A stretch of 64,000 nt of DNA from Rhinopomastus cyanomelas (Eukaryota; Chordata; Aves; Bucerotiformes; Rhinopomastidae). Shown here piece by piece: positions 1-10,804 of this stretch. The stretch lies in NCBI GenBank assembly GCA_013400115.1, contig VXBP01004150.1:1-64000 (forward strand), written 5' to 3'. The translations under genes and the position numbers were made by a program. Numbering within the stretch: the first letter of the stretch is position 1; the number at the start of each line of letters is the position of its first letter. Below the pieces are notes generated by a model that saw only the letters and a program-made list of their open reading frames with translations, did not search any database and was not told where the DNA came from.

Positions 1-994
1 CTGCCAACTTCAGTGCCAGGGCTCTCCTGCCCCTGTTAATAATGGAGAATCTACCTTCCTTAAACCCATGATGACTGGGCCTGATTACCTGATTGTCCTG
101 TAGTGCCATGTGATGGCACTCAAGATGAACTGCTCCATAACCTTACCCAGCACTAAGGTCAGCCTGGTAAGCCTTCCAGTTCCTTGGTTCCTTCTTTTGC
201 TCCTTCTTGTAGGTGGGAATCACATTTGCCAACCTCCAGTTGACTGGGATTTCCCTGGTTAGCCAGGACTGCTGATGAATGGTGAAAAGTGGCTTAGTGA
301 GCACTTCTGCCAGCAGCTTGCGTTGCCTTGGCTAGTTGCCATCTGGCCCCATAGACTTGTTCACATCTAAGTGACACAACAAGTCACTGACCATTTCCTC
401 TTGGATCACGGGGGCTGAGTTCTGTCCCCAATCTCTGTCTTCCAGGTCAAGGGGCTGGACAGTCAGGGAACAACTGATAGAGGAAGACAGAAGTGATGTA
501 GGTGCTTAGAAGCACAAACGTCTCTTTCTCGTTGATCACCAGGCTTCCTCCTGCATCCAACAGAAGATGAAGATCTTTGCTGTTCATTTATTAATAGAAA
601 TGCATTTTTGTTTTCTTTAATGGTGTTGGCCAGACTGAGTCATAGTTAGGCTTTGGCCTTTCTATTTTTCATAGCCTTGCAAAAACCGTTAGTGGCCTGA
701 CTGTTCTTCCACAAGCCATAGAATTTTCTTACTGAGTTCCAGTCAGAGCTCTTTGTTTATCCAAGCTGATCTTCCACCATCTTGCAGCACACCAGGACAG
801 CTTGTTCCTGTACCTTAAAGATTTCCCCTTAAAGAGTGTTCAGCCTTTCTGGACTCCTTTGTCCAGCAATATCTTCCAAGGGACTCTGTCAATCAGTCTC
901 CTTAACAGGGCAAGGTCTGCCCTCTGGAAGTACAACGGGACACTTCCGCTACCTGTTCTCTTTAATTCCTTAAGAATTGGGAACTGCTATCTCA
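1..994 (-). mobile_element. CR1 LINE, endonuclease/RT part of ORF2 (segment 1, continues past window edge)
   Basis: The reverse strand gives broken coding sequence typical of CR1 ORF2 from the end of the endonuclease region into the start of the reverse transcriptase. Near 200-260 it reads NWRLANVIPTYKK, and near 525-570 it reads LLLDAGGSLVIN, the linker before the RT. ORF2 is the replicase of this non-LTR retrotransposon. Frameshifts and stops are frequent, so it is dead. This is the upstream part of the element, normally lost by 5' truncation. It resumes at 1360 and 1600 after later insertions, and its 3' part lies left of the window. Confidence 0.88.
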
Positions 995-1359
995 TAGAAT
1001 CACAGAATCATCATGGCTGGAAAGGACCTCCAGGGTCATCAAGTCCAACCTTTTCTCCTAGTGTCTAACTGCTAGACTATATCCCTAAGCGCTGCATCTA
1101 CTCGTTCCTTAAACACCTTCAGGGATGGTGACATCACCACCTCCCTGGGCAATCCATTCCAGCACCTAACCACCCTCTCAGGAAAGAATTTCCTTCTAAC
1201 ATCCAGTCTAAACCTCCCCTGATGCAACTTGAGGCCATTTCCCCTCATCCTGTCATCACTAATTGGAGAGAAGAGACCAACACCAGCCTTGCTACAACCT
1301 CCTTTCAGGTAGTTGTACAGGACAATAAGGTCCCCTCTCAGTCTTCTCTTCTCNCATTA
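995..1359 (-). mobile_element. CR1 3' fragment, type A, inserted in the older CR1
   Basis: It starts with the reverse-complement CR1 tail and continues through the ORF2 C-terminal region. It interrupts the older element: the sequence on its left (to 994) and right (from 1360) are contiguous in CR1 ORF2. Both flanks share ATCTC, a possible short target-site duplication. The 5' end coincides with a single N at 1354, so that boundary may be an assembly join. Confidence 0.88.
1354..1354. other. Single undetermined base at a CR1 boundary
   Basis: One N lies exactly at the 5' end of the inserted CR1, probably a contig join or a gap closed to minimum size. Confidence 0.9.
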
Positions 1360-1399
1360 GATCTCGTGATCATTATGATGGCCACCAGATTTCACATCA
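1360..1399 (-). mobile_element. Older CR1, segment 2
   Basis: A 40-bp slice of the same ORF2 as 1-994, stranded between two insertions. Its order matches CR1 endonuclease sequence between segments 1 and 3. Confidence 0.7.
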
Positions 1400-1599
1400 T
1401 AGAACCATTGAATGTATGGGGTTGGAAGGGACCTCCAGAGATCACAGAATCACAGAATCATTAGGGATTGGAAGGGTCCTCGAAAGATCATCCAGTCCAA
1501 TCCCCCTGCCACAGCAGGATCACCTAGACCAAGACACACAGGAACACATCCCCCCTACAACAAGCAGGGACATCTCTGACTAGAACAGATTACCCAGAG
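1400..1599 (-). mobile_element. CR1 3' fragment, itself interrupted at 1443-1549
   Basis: Tail and start at 1400-1442 (TTGGAAGGGACCTCCAGAG), resuming at 1550 with ACAAGCAGGGACATCTCTGA and ending at about 1599. The outer ORF2 resumes directly afterwards. It is therefore the second insertion into the older CR1. Confidence 0.82.
1443..1549 (-). mobile_element. CR1 3' fragment, type B, third nesting level
   Basis: Tail repeats then ATTAGGGATTGGAAGGG, ending at about GGAACACATC. It splits the CR1 at 1400-1599, so it is the youngest element of this cluster on that side. Confidence 0.85.
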
Positions 1600-1778
1600 A
1601 CCTGTAAGTACTAGTTCTTCTCTGATCACAAGCAGCAGGTCTACCAGAGAGCCTTCCCTTGTTGCCTTTTTCCCTAGTCCATCCAGCTTATGCTGCAACT
1701 ACAGCTGCAGACCTAACTTGCACACACTCCAAGAACCTCTCAGACTCTTTCCTGTCTGCTGTTCTGTGTTTCCAGCAC
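1600..1778 (-). mobile_element. Older CR1, segment 3 (endonuclease region)
   Basis: Matches the CR1 pattern upstream of segment 2, with recognisable stretches CACACTCCAAGAACCTCTCA and TGTTCTGTGTTTCCAGCA on the + strand. The upstream limit is uncertain: similarity fades after about 1780. Confidence 0.65.
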
Positions 1779-2176
1779 TCAAGCCTTCCCTCAGACAAAC
1801 ATGACTCCCTCTCTCTGTACTCTTACAGATATTTCTCCCCATCTACCTTCTCACAGGGTGTAAATGCAGTCACTGATCTGGCAGGCCTTCAGTCCCAACA
1901 TCTGTATCAGCAACATGCAGCATTTTCCAAAAGTAATGTAAGCATCCTGCCTTTCATCAGGCAGCAGGAATGATAGGAAGAGACTGTTATCCCCATTTTC
2001 CATGACCTAGACAACATCTGATGTAGGAACAAGTCTGGGCTCTCATAGCTTGTGCTGGAAGAGTGACCATCACTGCTCATGGGGAGAATGAAGTTTAATG
2101 TGACCTTTACTGGGAAAGGTGGACCTCTGAGTCATTGACCTCTGTTCTTTCTATGTCCTTCCATATCAACATTCAT
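1779..2176. other. Unassigned sequence
   Basis: May include diverged upstream CR1 sequence near its left edge. I recognise nothing else. Confidence 0.4.
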
Positions 2177-2295
2177 GACCTGTCTGTCCATGTTCCTGTG
2201 TGACTGGATCTAGGGTATTCTGCTGTAGTGGGAGGATTGGACTACATGATCTTTCGAGGTCCCTTCCAATGACTAATATTCTGTGATCCTGTGAC
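2177..2295 (+). mobile_element. CR1 3' end, type B
   Basis: Sense CR1 from the last ORF2 codons (CATGTTCCTGTGTGACTGG) through TTTCGAGGTCCCTTCCAAT to a short tail. Strongly 5'-truncated. Confidence 0.9.
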
Positions 2296-3850
2296 CTAGT
2301 AGAAGCATTGATGTGCAATACTTATTTTGCACACAAACAGACAAGAGAGATGATTAGTCTTGTCTTCAGTTCTGTGGCCATCTTAAAGGATGAGCGTCTC
2401 TTCTTGTTTCTGGTGTTCTAATCAAGGTGCTGTGTAACATCACTTCCTTTCCCTTTTTTACAAATTTACCATATCTAAGAATACCAGATGGTTCTGTTAA
2501 TTAATCTTTGAAGATTTTACCTCGTACCCTGAAATGGACTGATCTGCAGAGGTTTGCATGTCTAATGCTGATGGAAGCATCCTCCGTTGAGAAGCCCCTT
2601 CTTTTATCAGTGTCTGTGTGTACATGTGTAATTAGAGGATCAGATATGCATGACAACCACATGATTTTTCTTCTCAGCAGATAGTTTGTCACTGCAAATG
2701 CTGTATAATTCAGCATGTCTGCATTTCTAGTAGAAATGTCATTCACCACACCTTTCCTGCAGGTATGACAAACTACCAGCTGTATCTCCGCTAATTCAGT
2801 AGATACTCAAAGCTGAAAGCAAGTCATGAGGAAAATTCCAGATGTTTTTTCCCTGATTCCTTGTTGGCACACTATAAAATCTAAACTGGGACATTACTAG
2901 GCTGGTTTGTCTACTAACACTCTGCCCTAAGAGTGCATTTCTTAAGTTATAGCCATGTGTACTTAAGGGCTGTCCTTCATCGCTAACTTCCCCGTGTAGT
3001 AATGACCAAATTACTGTTGTTATAGAACAGAAAGATTTAATTTTTGAACCAAACCTTGAGGGGAAAAAGTTATGGACATTATACACACAATATGTTTTGT
3101 TGCTCAACGTTTCTTTCCCTAAAGAACAATTCCATATCTTGAAGATACTGGGTTTGGAGTTATGCATGATCAAGTAATCTCATCAAAACTCTATTGTATC
3201 TGCTTGTTTTCTATCCTGCCCGCTTTTCATGCCATTAGTGTAAGCTTTTCCAGATGATAATCCTTTTACCACGTTCTGGTACTGCTGTGTCCATTTGCAT
3301 CTCTGCAAAATTAAATCATGGCAAATCATCTCGTATGAGACGACATCAGCGTGATGTAAGCTCCTGGGAGACTCAATCCTGGGCAGCAACTCAGGGTATC
3401 ACAAGTCAGAAAGAAAAACAAACCCATTGAACCACCCCACTTAATTATTGATCATTTTTATACTGACAGACTCTGGGGTCTCCTATTTTGTGAAGATTTG
3501 TAATGTATTATAGAAGAATTGTGTTTCCAACATCTGTGTTTTACCCACACTGAGGGATTTCTGCACTAGCCTTCTCATTCAGGACTGTTATTTCTATTAC
3601 ATAATTGATTGTGGGATGGCTTAAGGGTCATACTATCTGGTTATACTGACACAGTGGCCAAGTAAGCCATCAGCTCCAAAAGGAATTGCCTTCAGCTGTA
3701 ACACTTCCCCACTTTGTCTCTCTTCTTCTTACCTGGCCTTAATGGCTACCTCTCTCCTGGACAGCTGTCCATCAAAGAAAAAAGATCTAGTTTGATCATT
3801 CCTCTTGGCACTGCTGGTGGCCGAGGACATTCATGGTTGTCCCCAGTCTT
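2296..3850. other. Single-copy non-coding stretch
   Basis: AT-rich, stop-rich in all frames apart from chance frames of up to 125 codons. No repeat, RNA gene or regulatory array recognised. Confidence 0.5.
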
Positions 3851-3952
3851 TCACAGAATCACAGAACATCGGGGATTGGAAGGGACCTCAAAAACTCATC
3901 TAGTTCCCTGCCACCACAGGATCACCTAGGTCGAGTCGCACAGGAATATGTT
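3851..3952 (-). mobile_element. CR1 3' end, type B
   Basis: Reverse tail (TCACAGAATCACAGAACAT), GGGATTGGAAGGGACCTC, and on to GTCGCACAGGAATATG. Only the last roughly 100 bp of the element remain. Confidence 0.9.
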
Positions 3953-6900
3953 GAAGTGAGGTTTCTACTGGTGTTTGCTTTTATGCTTTATGTTCCCTAA
4001 CTACTTTGGTAAATCTGTAGCCTAATGCCTGACCTGCTTGTCGTTTATATTGGGAAAGATCAATACAAATAACAACTTGTGAAAGCCAATGGCTTGACAA
4101 TTCCGTTTACATTTGAGTCAAACTTTCAACTTTGGACCTCTGACTTCAGCAATATTTGTTGCAGATGTGTAAATTTTTATTAAAAAAGATTTTTAAAAAA
4201 GGAAGGAAATGTTATTTCACATCCAGGTCATGAGAAAATAAACTAGGGGTATCCAGCAAGATCTTTGTTTCAACTTTCCCACCATTTACAGGCTTCAAAT
4301 CCTGTCTTGTGTTTGACTCCAAAGGCAGGTAGCAGCTCATCAAATGCCGGCATCAATCTGGTTCCTCTGCAGCTTTAACAAACACTTCAGTAAATTCAAA
4401 CAGAAATTCAGAAAAAGTTTTGCGGAATAACAGTTCTGAGTTCTTGGAATTAATAACTAAAAAAGATAGCCAGAATGGCACAAGAGCTTACCAGGAGTGG
4501 TTTGGAGGTAATTAGATGAGCTAGAGAACACTCATCTCACATCTCTCGTGCTTGTTCCATATCCTGGTGTGAAAAGTTTTTGTTGTGAAGTGAAAATGGA
4601 CTAGCAGGAATACATGTCTCTCAAATATAAAGTAGCCTCTTCTCCTTTCAAAATGCATGAAAAGCCTCCCTGACTGCAGCTGATGTGTTTTGTCCCAGGT
4701 CTGGAATTCTCCATCTTCTATTTGCCCTTTGAGCCTAATTTGTGCCAATCTCAAAACATCTGAGGATGAGTGCTGAACTTTTCTCTAGTTGGTTTTACTT
4801 GTTTGGTTTTTTTGTTTGTTTTTTTTTTTCTTTTGAAGGGGCTGATAGCAGGTTCTGACCTATTTTTCATGCTAGGGAAGCAAGGTACCTGACTCTTATC
4901 TCCTATCGGGCATAAAACCCCTCAAAGTTATTACTGAGTACACAAACTTTGTAAAATTTTAACCCCTCTGAAATGAGTTTCCTCGTTTCTCACAATAACG
5001 AGGGGATTTAGGTAGACCTTCAACTTACACCTGAGATCAGGCACGTTGAGGTGTAGAAAATATATCTGAAAGTCCAACTAAGGTAGGTTAATCCAGCTGT
5101 GTGCTCTGCAAAGGGCTTGTGGTCCTGTACCCTGCTGAAAATCTTATCTGACTGTAGTTCTAGTATCACAGCATCACTAAAAATACCTACCACTACATGA
5201 ATGGGCATTGAGGATTTTCCCAAAGCAAGAATAACCTCTGTCCTACAAACATCCAGTCCATTATCTCATTGTTCAAGCAGAACAAGATGTTAACGTGAGC
5301 ATTGCGCAATTTGATAGGAACTTACTGGGGACTCGCTGTTTATGTGACGAGTTTTCTACCCAATTGCGAAACTTCGCTCAGTTGTATCCGCAACAAAACC
5401 AAAAATTAAATTCATATCTGCCATCTCCTTTCAACGGGTTGACCAGGAAACAGCCATCCAATGCAGAGGTCTGTCCGTCCCTACGTACATATATATACGC
5501 AAAAGAGAGTTCGTGACTCTTTCTCGAACCGTCGTGAGCCAGCCGTGAGGTGAGTTGTGTCCGGAACTCAATCTCCATCTTGCAGATGCTTGGAAATTGA
5601 TGTTCTCTTGCCTTCTCTGCAGTGAGTTTAGGAATAAGATTAAAGAGATGGTTCTTACTCGTAATATTTAAAATCCATTTCCAAATGCTGGTACAGATTT
5701 CTTCATTGCCAATGACAATCTTGAGAGAAACCATTACAAAACCAGGAAATTTAAATTTCTTCTAGAATTATACAATTTATTTTTAATTATCTTTATACAC
5801 TTAATGCCTCAAGAGCATTTTGGGCTGTAGCATAACTATATTATAGACAAAACTTATTCCATTACCTGACTAGATTACATCTTTTTTTTTATTTTATTTT
5901 TTTAATATATTATTTTGTTACAATTTTTTAATATATTATATTTTTATAATTCTAGAAGGTTTAAATTAAAAAAAAAACAAACTAGACAATCTCTGAGGAA
6001 AAGGAAAACAAATCATTTCACTTATGCATGCAGATTGTGCCATTCTGAATATAAGATTTTGAGAAGGGGGGGTGGGGGCTGGCTTCTTTTTTTTCTCCAT
6101 CTCCCATCAAAGAGAACGAGTGTGTCAGACAGTCTAACACATGAATTTGTGACTTGATGCTCCCGTATGCCAATGGTGTGGTTGTTTAGTGCATGCTCTG
6201 AGAGTTGATTTTAAAGGTCTTAAAGAGTCTGTTTTAATAATTCATACCGATTCAGTAGGGGATGAAGATGCTTGACATGTTAAATGATTAGCATTTACAT
6301 TATGAACATGTTAATCACTGTATTTTTAATATCACTGGCTTTTATAAACCAAAGGTAAGTGTATTCTTAAAGGGACACCAGTATATGTGGAGCGCAGGGG
6401 AAAACAGCGCAGCACAAACCAGCCCTAGGAATACTTCCCCCCTCTTTCTTTCCACTTTTCTCTCTCTCCCCTTTTACATCCCAGTAAGAATGTTTTGTTC
6501 TATTAGCTCTTGCACTCAGACACCAAGATTAAAAAGAAACAACAAAGAGGAATTAAAAACCATCAGAAACCACACACCTGGTGACTCTGTTTGCGCTGAT
6601 GTGTGGCAATCCAGTGATGAATGGAGTTACGGCTTCCCCTACCTCCCCTCTCCACACCAGATTGGTGGCTGTGATGGCTGCAGTCACAACGCTTTGGTTT
6701 TCAGTCACAAGGCTTTATCTGCTGTGGTGTCTGATTCACCACAGTGACTAGCAAACAAGAAAAGTAAACAATTTGCAGACATGCCTTCCTCCCGTGCCTT
6801 TGGAAAAATGGCTTCGCTTTAAACAATCAAAAGTCGCTGTGCAATAAAGCAGAAGGTAATTTACTCTTGAGTGGAGAAGCTTGTGTCACAGACCAAAGAA

Positions 6901-7327
6901 CTAATCTTTCCCTATATCTCTGGTGCGTTTCAGTCACACCTGGACATTGTATTGACACACACACTCTCTTGAGAAATCCTTGTGGGACTAGGGGAGGATG
7001 AGAACATGTAGGGTGTATTGAGTTAATGAGGCTGCAGCAGAGATAAGGCTATCAGTAAACACAGAAGTCTACTGAGAGCGGTTTGGGACAGAAAGGACTT
7101 AGCACGATCTGTATGTCAGTACAGGAGATGGAGATAAGGGAAGATACCAGATGGAGGGCAAGAAAATTTCTCACATCAGGCTGGGGTACCTTGCTTCCAT
7201 CTTTGTAATGTCTAGTTCTATTCTTAGAGCTGTCTTCATTGGCAAGGGTGTGTCCTTTGAGTCACACATCAGCATGGGGAACCTTTTGATAAAGTACCTA
7301 TCTGAGCATAGGGCTAGCAGCTAGCAC
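3953..7327. other. Single-copy non-coding stretch
   Basis: No gene recognised. Contains poly-T tracts (about 4807-4830), a very AT-rich block at 5880-5990, a G-run at 6066-6078, and the CpG-retaining patch listed separately. The 120-codon frame at 6385-6747 shows no recognisable domain. Confidence 0.5.
5283..5575. other. CpG-retaining patch in AT-leaning DNA
   Basis: I count 17 CpG dinucleotides by eye in about 290 bp of only moderate G+C, spread over the whole patch (for example TGCGCAA, CTACGTAC, ACCGTCGTG, TCCGGAAC). The kilobases on either side are CpG-poor. Small frames on both strands (5295-5516 +, 5378-5734 -) overlap here without recognisable domains. It may be an unmethylated regulatory element or sequence of recent origin. 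Confidence 0.45.
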
Positions 7328-7462
7328 GGGGTGGGGTAGGGTAGGGTAGGGTAACTTAGGGTAGGGTAGAGTAGGGTAGGGAACGGTAACATAGGATAGG
7401 GTAGGGTAAGGTAGGGTAGGGTAGGGTAGGGTAGGGAGGCTAGGCTAGGCTAGGATAGGATA
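7328..7462 (+). repeat. (GGGTA)n pentanucleotide tract with GGCTA/GGATA variants
   Basis: About 135 bp of imperfect GGGTA repeats, changing to AGGCT and AGGAT units at the right end, where it abuts the tail side of a small reverse CR1. Runs of four or more GGG triplets with 2-nt spacers could form a G-quadruplex. The unit is not the vertebrate telomere hexamer. Confidence 0.93.
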
Positions 7463-7531
7463 ATCCTTTTGGAAGGGACCTTCAATAATAATCTAGTCCA
7501 ACTACCTGACCAATTCAGGACTGACCAGCAG
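7463..7531 (-). mobile_element. CR1 3' end remnant
   Basis: TTGGAAGGGACCTTCAATAA followed by TCTAGTCCAACTACCTGACC. The normal tail is replaced by the pentanucleotide tract on its left, suggesting that the tract grew from the CR1 tail. Confidence 0.75.
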
Positions 7532-8730
7532 TTAAAATAAATAAGGATACAGAAAATCAGTGAGACCCTGCAATAAAAGTTTAATGCCTATGTCCAGATG
7601 TAGGATTTGGGCAACCGGTAAGTCACTAGGATGACTTAACAGTCTTCACAGAGAAAGCATGGCAGGAATTGTATTTAGAGATCAGATAGGCAAGGGCAAA
7701 CTCCAAAGAGATAAATTATTCTGAGCTTCTTCCATACTTAATCCTCTTCAGCCTATTTCTGTTGCTGAAGAGCACTAATGCAGGAAGAGATTTCACTTAA
7801 GAAGTTTGCAACGACCCTCACAGTTATGTCCACATATATTTTTTTTAAAGAAGTCTTAACATGAAAAGAATAACCAGAGTTCTCATTTGTCTGGAGGGCT
7901 CTTTAAAAGTGCACCTGCCACTGCGTGAACAGGGCCTTGTACTGCAATGGAGGTACCTAATGGCATCATTAATTAAAGCTAGAGGAGTTAAGCAACAAGG
8001 GAGGAGGCAGAGGGGAGCAGCCTATGACTTTCAAAATGTAGGTAAGAATTCTCAGCTGGACACCACACTTCACCTTGGGGCTGCTCCACAACATGGCTGA
8101 GCTCCTGTCTGGAGCTTTCATCCCTGTCTTGTGGAGTTTGAAAGCCTGAGGCTCCCAGAAAAGGTTTTGCATATTCTTTATTCTGGTCAGTCTTGCTATT
8201 TCATACCATTTTAAATCTGTAGGAGGGTGGAAAGGAGGAGGAGGTGCTGAAGTCTCAGGAAAGCAGAGCATTTCTAATTTCTTCAATCCAACCAAGTAAT
8301 AGAATATTCACACAAAAATGTTGTAGTGTGATTTTTTTCAAACTTTCAGAAAACGACTAACTAGCCCAATATTTTCAAAATCTTGAAAGAAGTTTAGATC
8401 ACATTTTTTAGAAAAGAAGGGCTTTGGGTCTGCCTTGCTCTCTGCTATAAGAGCTTCTGTCTCGGCATTTATTTATTTATTTTTAGTTTCAACCACTATA
8501 ATTTAATACTGAAGATATTTTCCTCTGGATTTTCTGTGGGTGTTTTTGTTGATAATAAACCAGATCTTGTGTCATCATCTGAATCCAAGACTGTAAAACA
8601 AGCAGCAGGTATTCTAAAAGCTGATGACACAGAAAATCCTTTTCACAGGGAATGCAAATCCTGTTTCTTGGATGCAGAAACACTGAACTGTTATTGCCTA
8701 GTTCAGTATAATTTGTTAATAACCAAAAGA
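7532..8730. other. Single-copy non-coding stretch
   Basis: Nothing recognised. Short A/T runs and a TATT repeat near 8468-8484. Confidence 0.5.
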
Positions 8731-9195
8731 ATATTGTGTCCAGTTCTGGAGCCTTCAGTTCCAGAAGGACACAGAACTGCTGGAGAAAGTCCAACACAGA
8801 GCCACAAAGATGATGAAGGGAAGTCTTGCTCAGGAAAGGCTGAGGGAGCTGGGTCTCTTGAGCTTGGAGAAAAGGAGACTGAGGGGTGACCCCATTAATG
8901 TCTATAAATATGTGAGGGGTGGGTGTCAGGAGGATGGAGCCAGGCTCTGCTCAGGGGCACCTAATGATAGGACAAGGGGCAATGGGTGTGAGCTGGAACA
9001 TAGGAGATTTCACATCAATATGAGAAGGAACTTCTTCATGGTGAGGGTGACAGAGGCTGCCCAAGGAGGGTTGTAGAGTCTCCTTCTTTGGAGATGTTTT
9101 AAACCCACTCGGACACGTTCCTGTGTGACTGGATCTAGGGGATCCTTCCGTGTCAGGGGAATAGCCCTAAAGTTCTATGGTTCTATGATCCTGTG
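8731..9195 (+). mobile_element. CR1 3' fragment, type B (465 bp)
   Basis: Starts at GTGTCCAGTTCTGGAGCC and runs through ORF2 C-terminal sequence (GAGAAAAGGAGACTGAGGGG, TGATAGGACAAGGGGCAATG) to a degenerate tail. Conceptual translation is broken by frameshifts and stops. One of the more complete type B copies here. Confidence 0.93.
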
Positions 9196-10295
9196 AAGTG
9201 TCCCCTACATCACAGCATGTGCACACTCAAGCTGGACTCACTGAGGACTTCAGCTCTCCGAGTTTTTTGTACAGCCCAACACATCCTTTGGTTGGCAAAC
9301 TTACGTAAGGAGGTTGCATGCTGCTCGGTGCAGTCTTACATGAGCAGATCAACAGCTTTCCTGGTGGGTTTTTATTTCTCCGACCAGGTTTTTTAGCCCA
9401 ACACCTTTATTCTTGTCAACTTACGCGTATTTTAAAGGACACTTCTCACACATCTCAAGAAGCCTATGAGTCAGTATTTTTAAACTTGAAATTAGGTTCC
9501 TAAAACTATATCCAGGAATATAAATACCATCACAGTTTTGGAAAGTGTAAAATATCCTGTAAATGTCACCAAACTAGAGTTTTAAAATTAAATTAGCTTA
9601 TAGTGTATAGCTGCTTTCCAGAAGATATTTCTCTGGAAATATAGAGGGGAGGAATGACAAATGAGGAATCAGTAATCAAAAATAAAACTTTCAGACTTAT
9701 CAGCTACATCCCCACCACTGGTTTTGTTTTTGATGATTGTGCATTGTTTTCCTTCCATCCCAGCTAAAATCACACACGAAGGCTCTGGCAAGCAGTAAAC
9801 TCAAATTTTCGTGCCTTTCCCTTTTATAAATGTTTTAGGAATTTTTTTAATAAATGTTTAGGAATTTTGAGTAAAAAAAAAAAAGATATTTTGCCTAAAA
9901 ATTTCAGAAGAGACACTGAAAATTTTCAACACATGTCCCCGTGATGAATTTTGAAAGAGGAGCTTTGGCCACAGAGGTGTTTATTTGCTTTTCACTAGGA
10001 AGCCAGTGCTTTAGTGTTTGCTTTTGCTTTTGGAAACTTTTGGTTTCTTCTACAGCCCTATTCAGGAAATGTCTGTACCCTCAACAGCAATTCATAAACA
10101 TGTTCTGACTCCACGCGTGGTTGTAAATCACCCCCAAATAAACAGAACCATGGTATTGAAACCTGTATTAAACGGGGCTCCTGGGGAACGTTCTGACACC
10201 GCGGATGGATTTAATACACGCTAAAGCCAGGTATTCCCCTGTCTCAGAACACAAACTGGTTATGAAATTATAATGCACTTTTCTCAGCTCATGGA
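9196..10295. other. Single-copy non-coding stretch
   Basis: No gene seen. Contains a near-duplicate of TTTAGGAATTTT at 9834-9869 and a perfect palindrome CCACGCGTGG at 10111-10120, inside a small CpG-bearing patch (about 10110-10225). Confidence 0.5.
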
Positions 10296-10331
10296 CATAG
10301 AATCATAGAATCACAGAATCATTCAGGTTGG
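10296..10331 (-). mobile_element. CR1 tail and 3' terminus, cut by N
   Basis: Reverse CR1 tail followed by ATTCAGGTTGG and then a single N at 10332. The sequence after the N is CR1 in the opposite orientation, which suggests a faulty or collapsed join. Confidence 0.75.
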
Positions 10332-10332
10332 N
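10332..10332. other. Single undetermined base where CR1 orientation flips
   Basis: N between a reverse-oriented and a forward-oriented CR1 piece. Possible misjoin. Confidence 0.85.
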
Positions 10333-10688
10333 GAGAAGAGGAGGTTGGGAGGAGACCTCTTCTCTCTTTACAGCTATGACAATGTAGAGAGGTTGGTGGT
10401 GGTCTCTTCTCACAAGCAATTAGTGATAGAACAAAAGGGAATGGGTTCAAGTTACAACAGGGCAGGTTTTAGACTTGATCTTAGGAAAATTTTTTTACAG
10501 AAAAGGTGGTCAGGCACTGGAATGGACTTCCCAGGGAGGCGGTTGAGTCGCCATCCCTGGGCGTGTTTAAAGATCCTTTGGATGAGGTTGTGAGGGATCT
10601 GGTTTAGGAGTGTAAGGTAGGGTAGATGGTTGGACTTGATGATCCCAGGAATCTTTTCCAACTAGAGTGATTCTATGATTCTATGATT
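10333..10688 (+). mobile_element. CR1 3' fragment, type C
   Basis: Sense ORF2 C-terminal region (AGAAGAGGAGGTTGGGAGGA, CACTGGAATGGACTTCCC), then GATGGTTGGACTTGATGATC and an ATTCTATG tail. The tail runs straight into a reverse CR1 at 10689, giving a tail-to-tail pair. Confidence 0.9.
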
Positions 10689-10804
10689 TTTTTGGAAGAG
10701 ACCTCAGAGATGATCAAGTCCAACCACCAATCCAACACCACCCTGCCCATTAAGATCTATACCCTAGTGCCAGATCTGCTCGTTTTTTGAAAACTTCCAG
10801 GTTT
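10689..10804 (-). mobile_element. CR1 3' fragment, tail-to-tail with the preceding copy
   Basis: TTTGGAAGAGACCTCAGAGA then CAAGTCCAACCACC and AACACCACCCTGCCCATTA. About 115 bp of 3' end. Confidence 0.82.

Noticed and set aside
1659..1973. A 104-codon forward frame as a gene
   Set aside because: Its left part is the antisense of a CR1 endonuclease region.
7328..7462. Interstitial telomere repeat
   Set aside because: The unit is the pentamer GGGTA, not TTAGGG, and it abuts a CR1 tail position.
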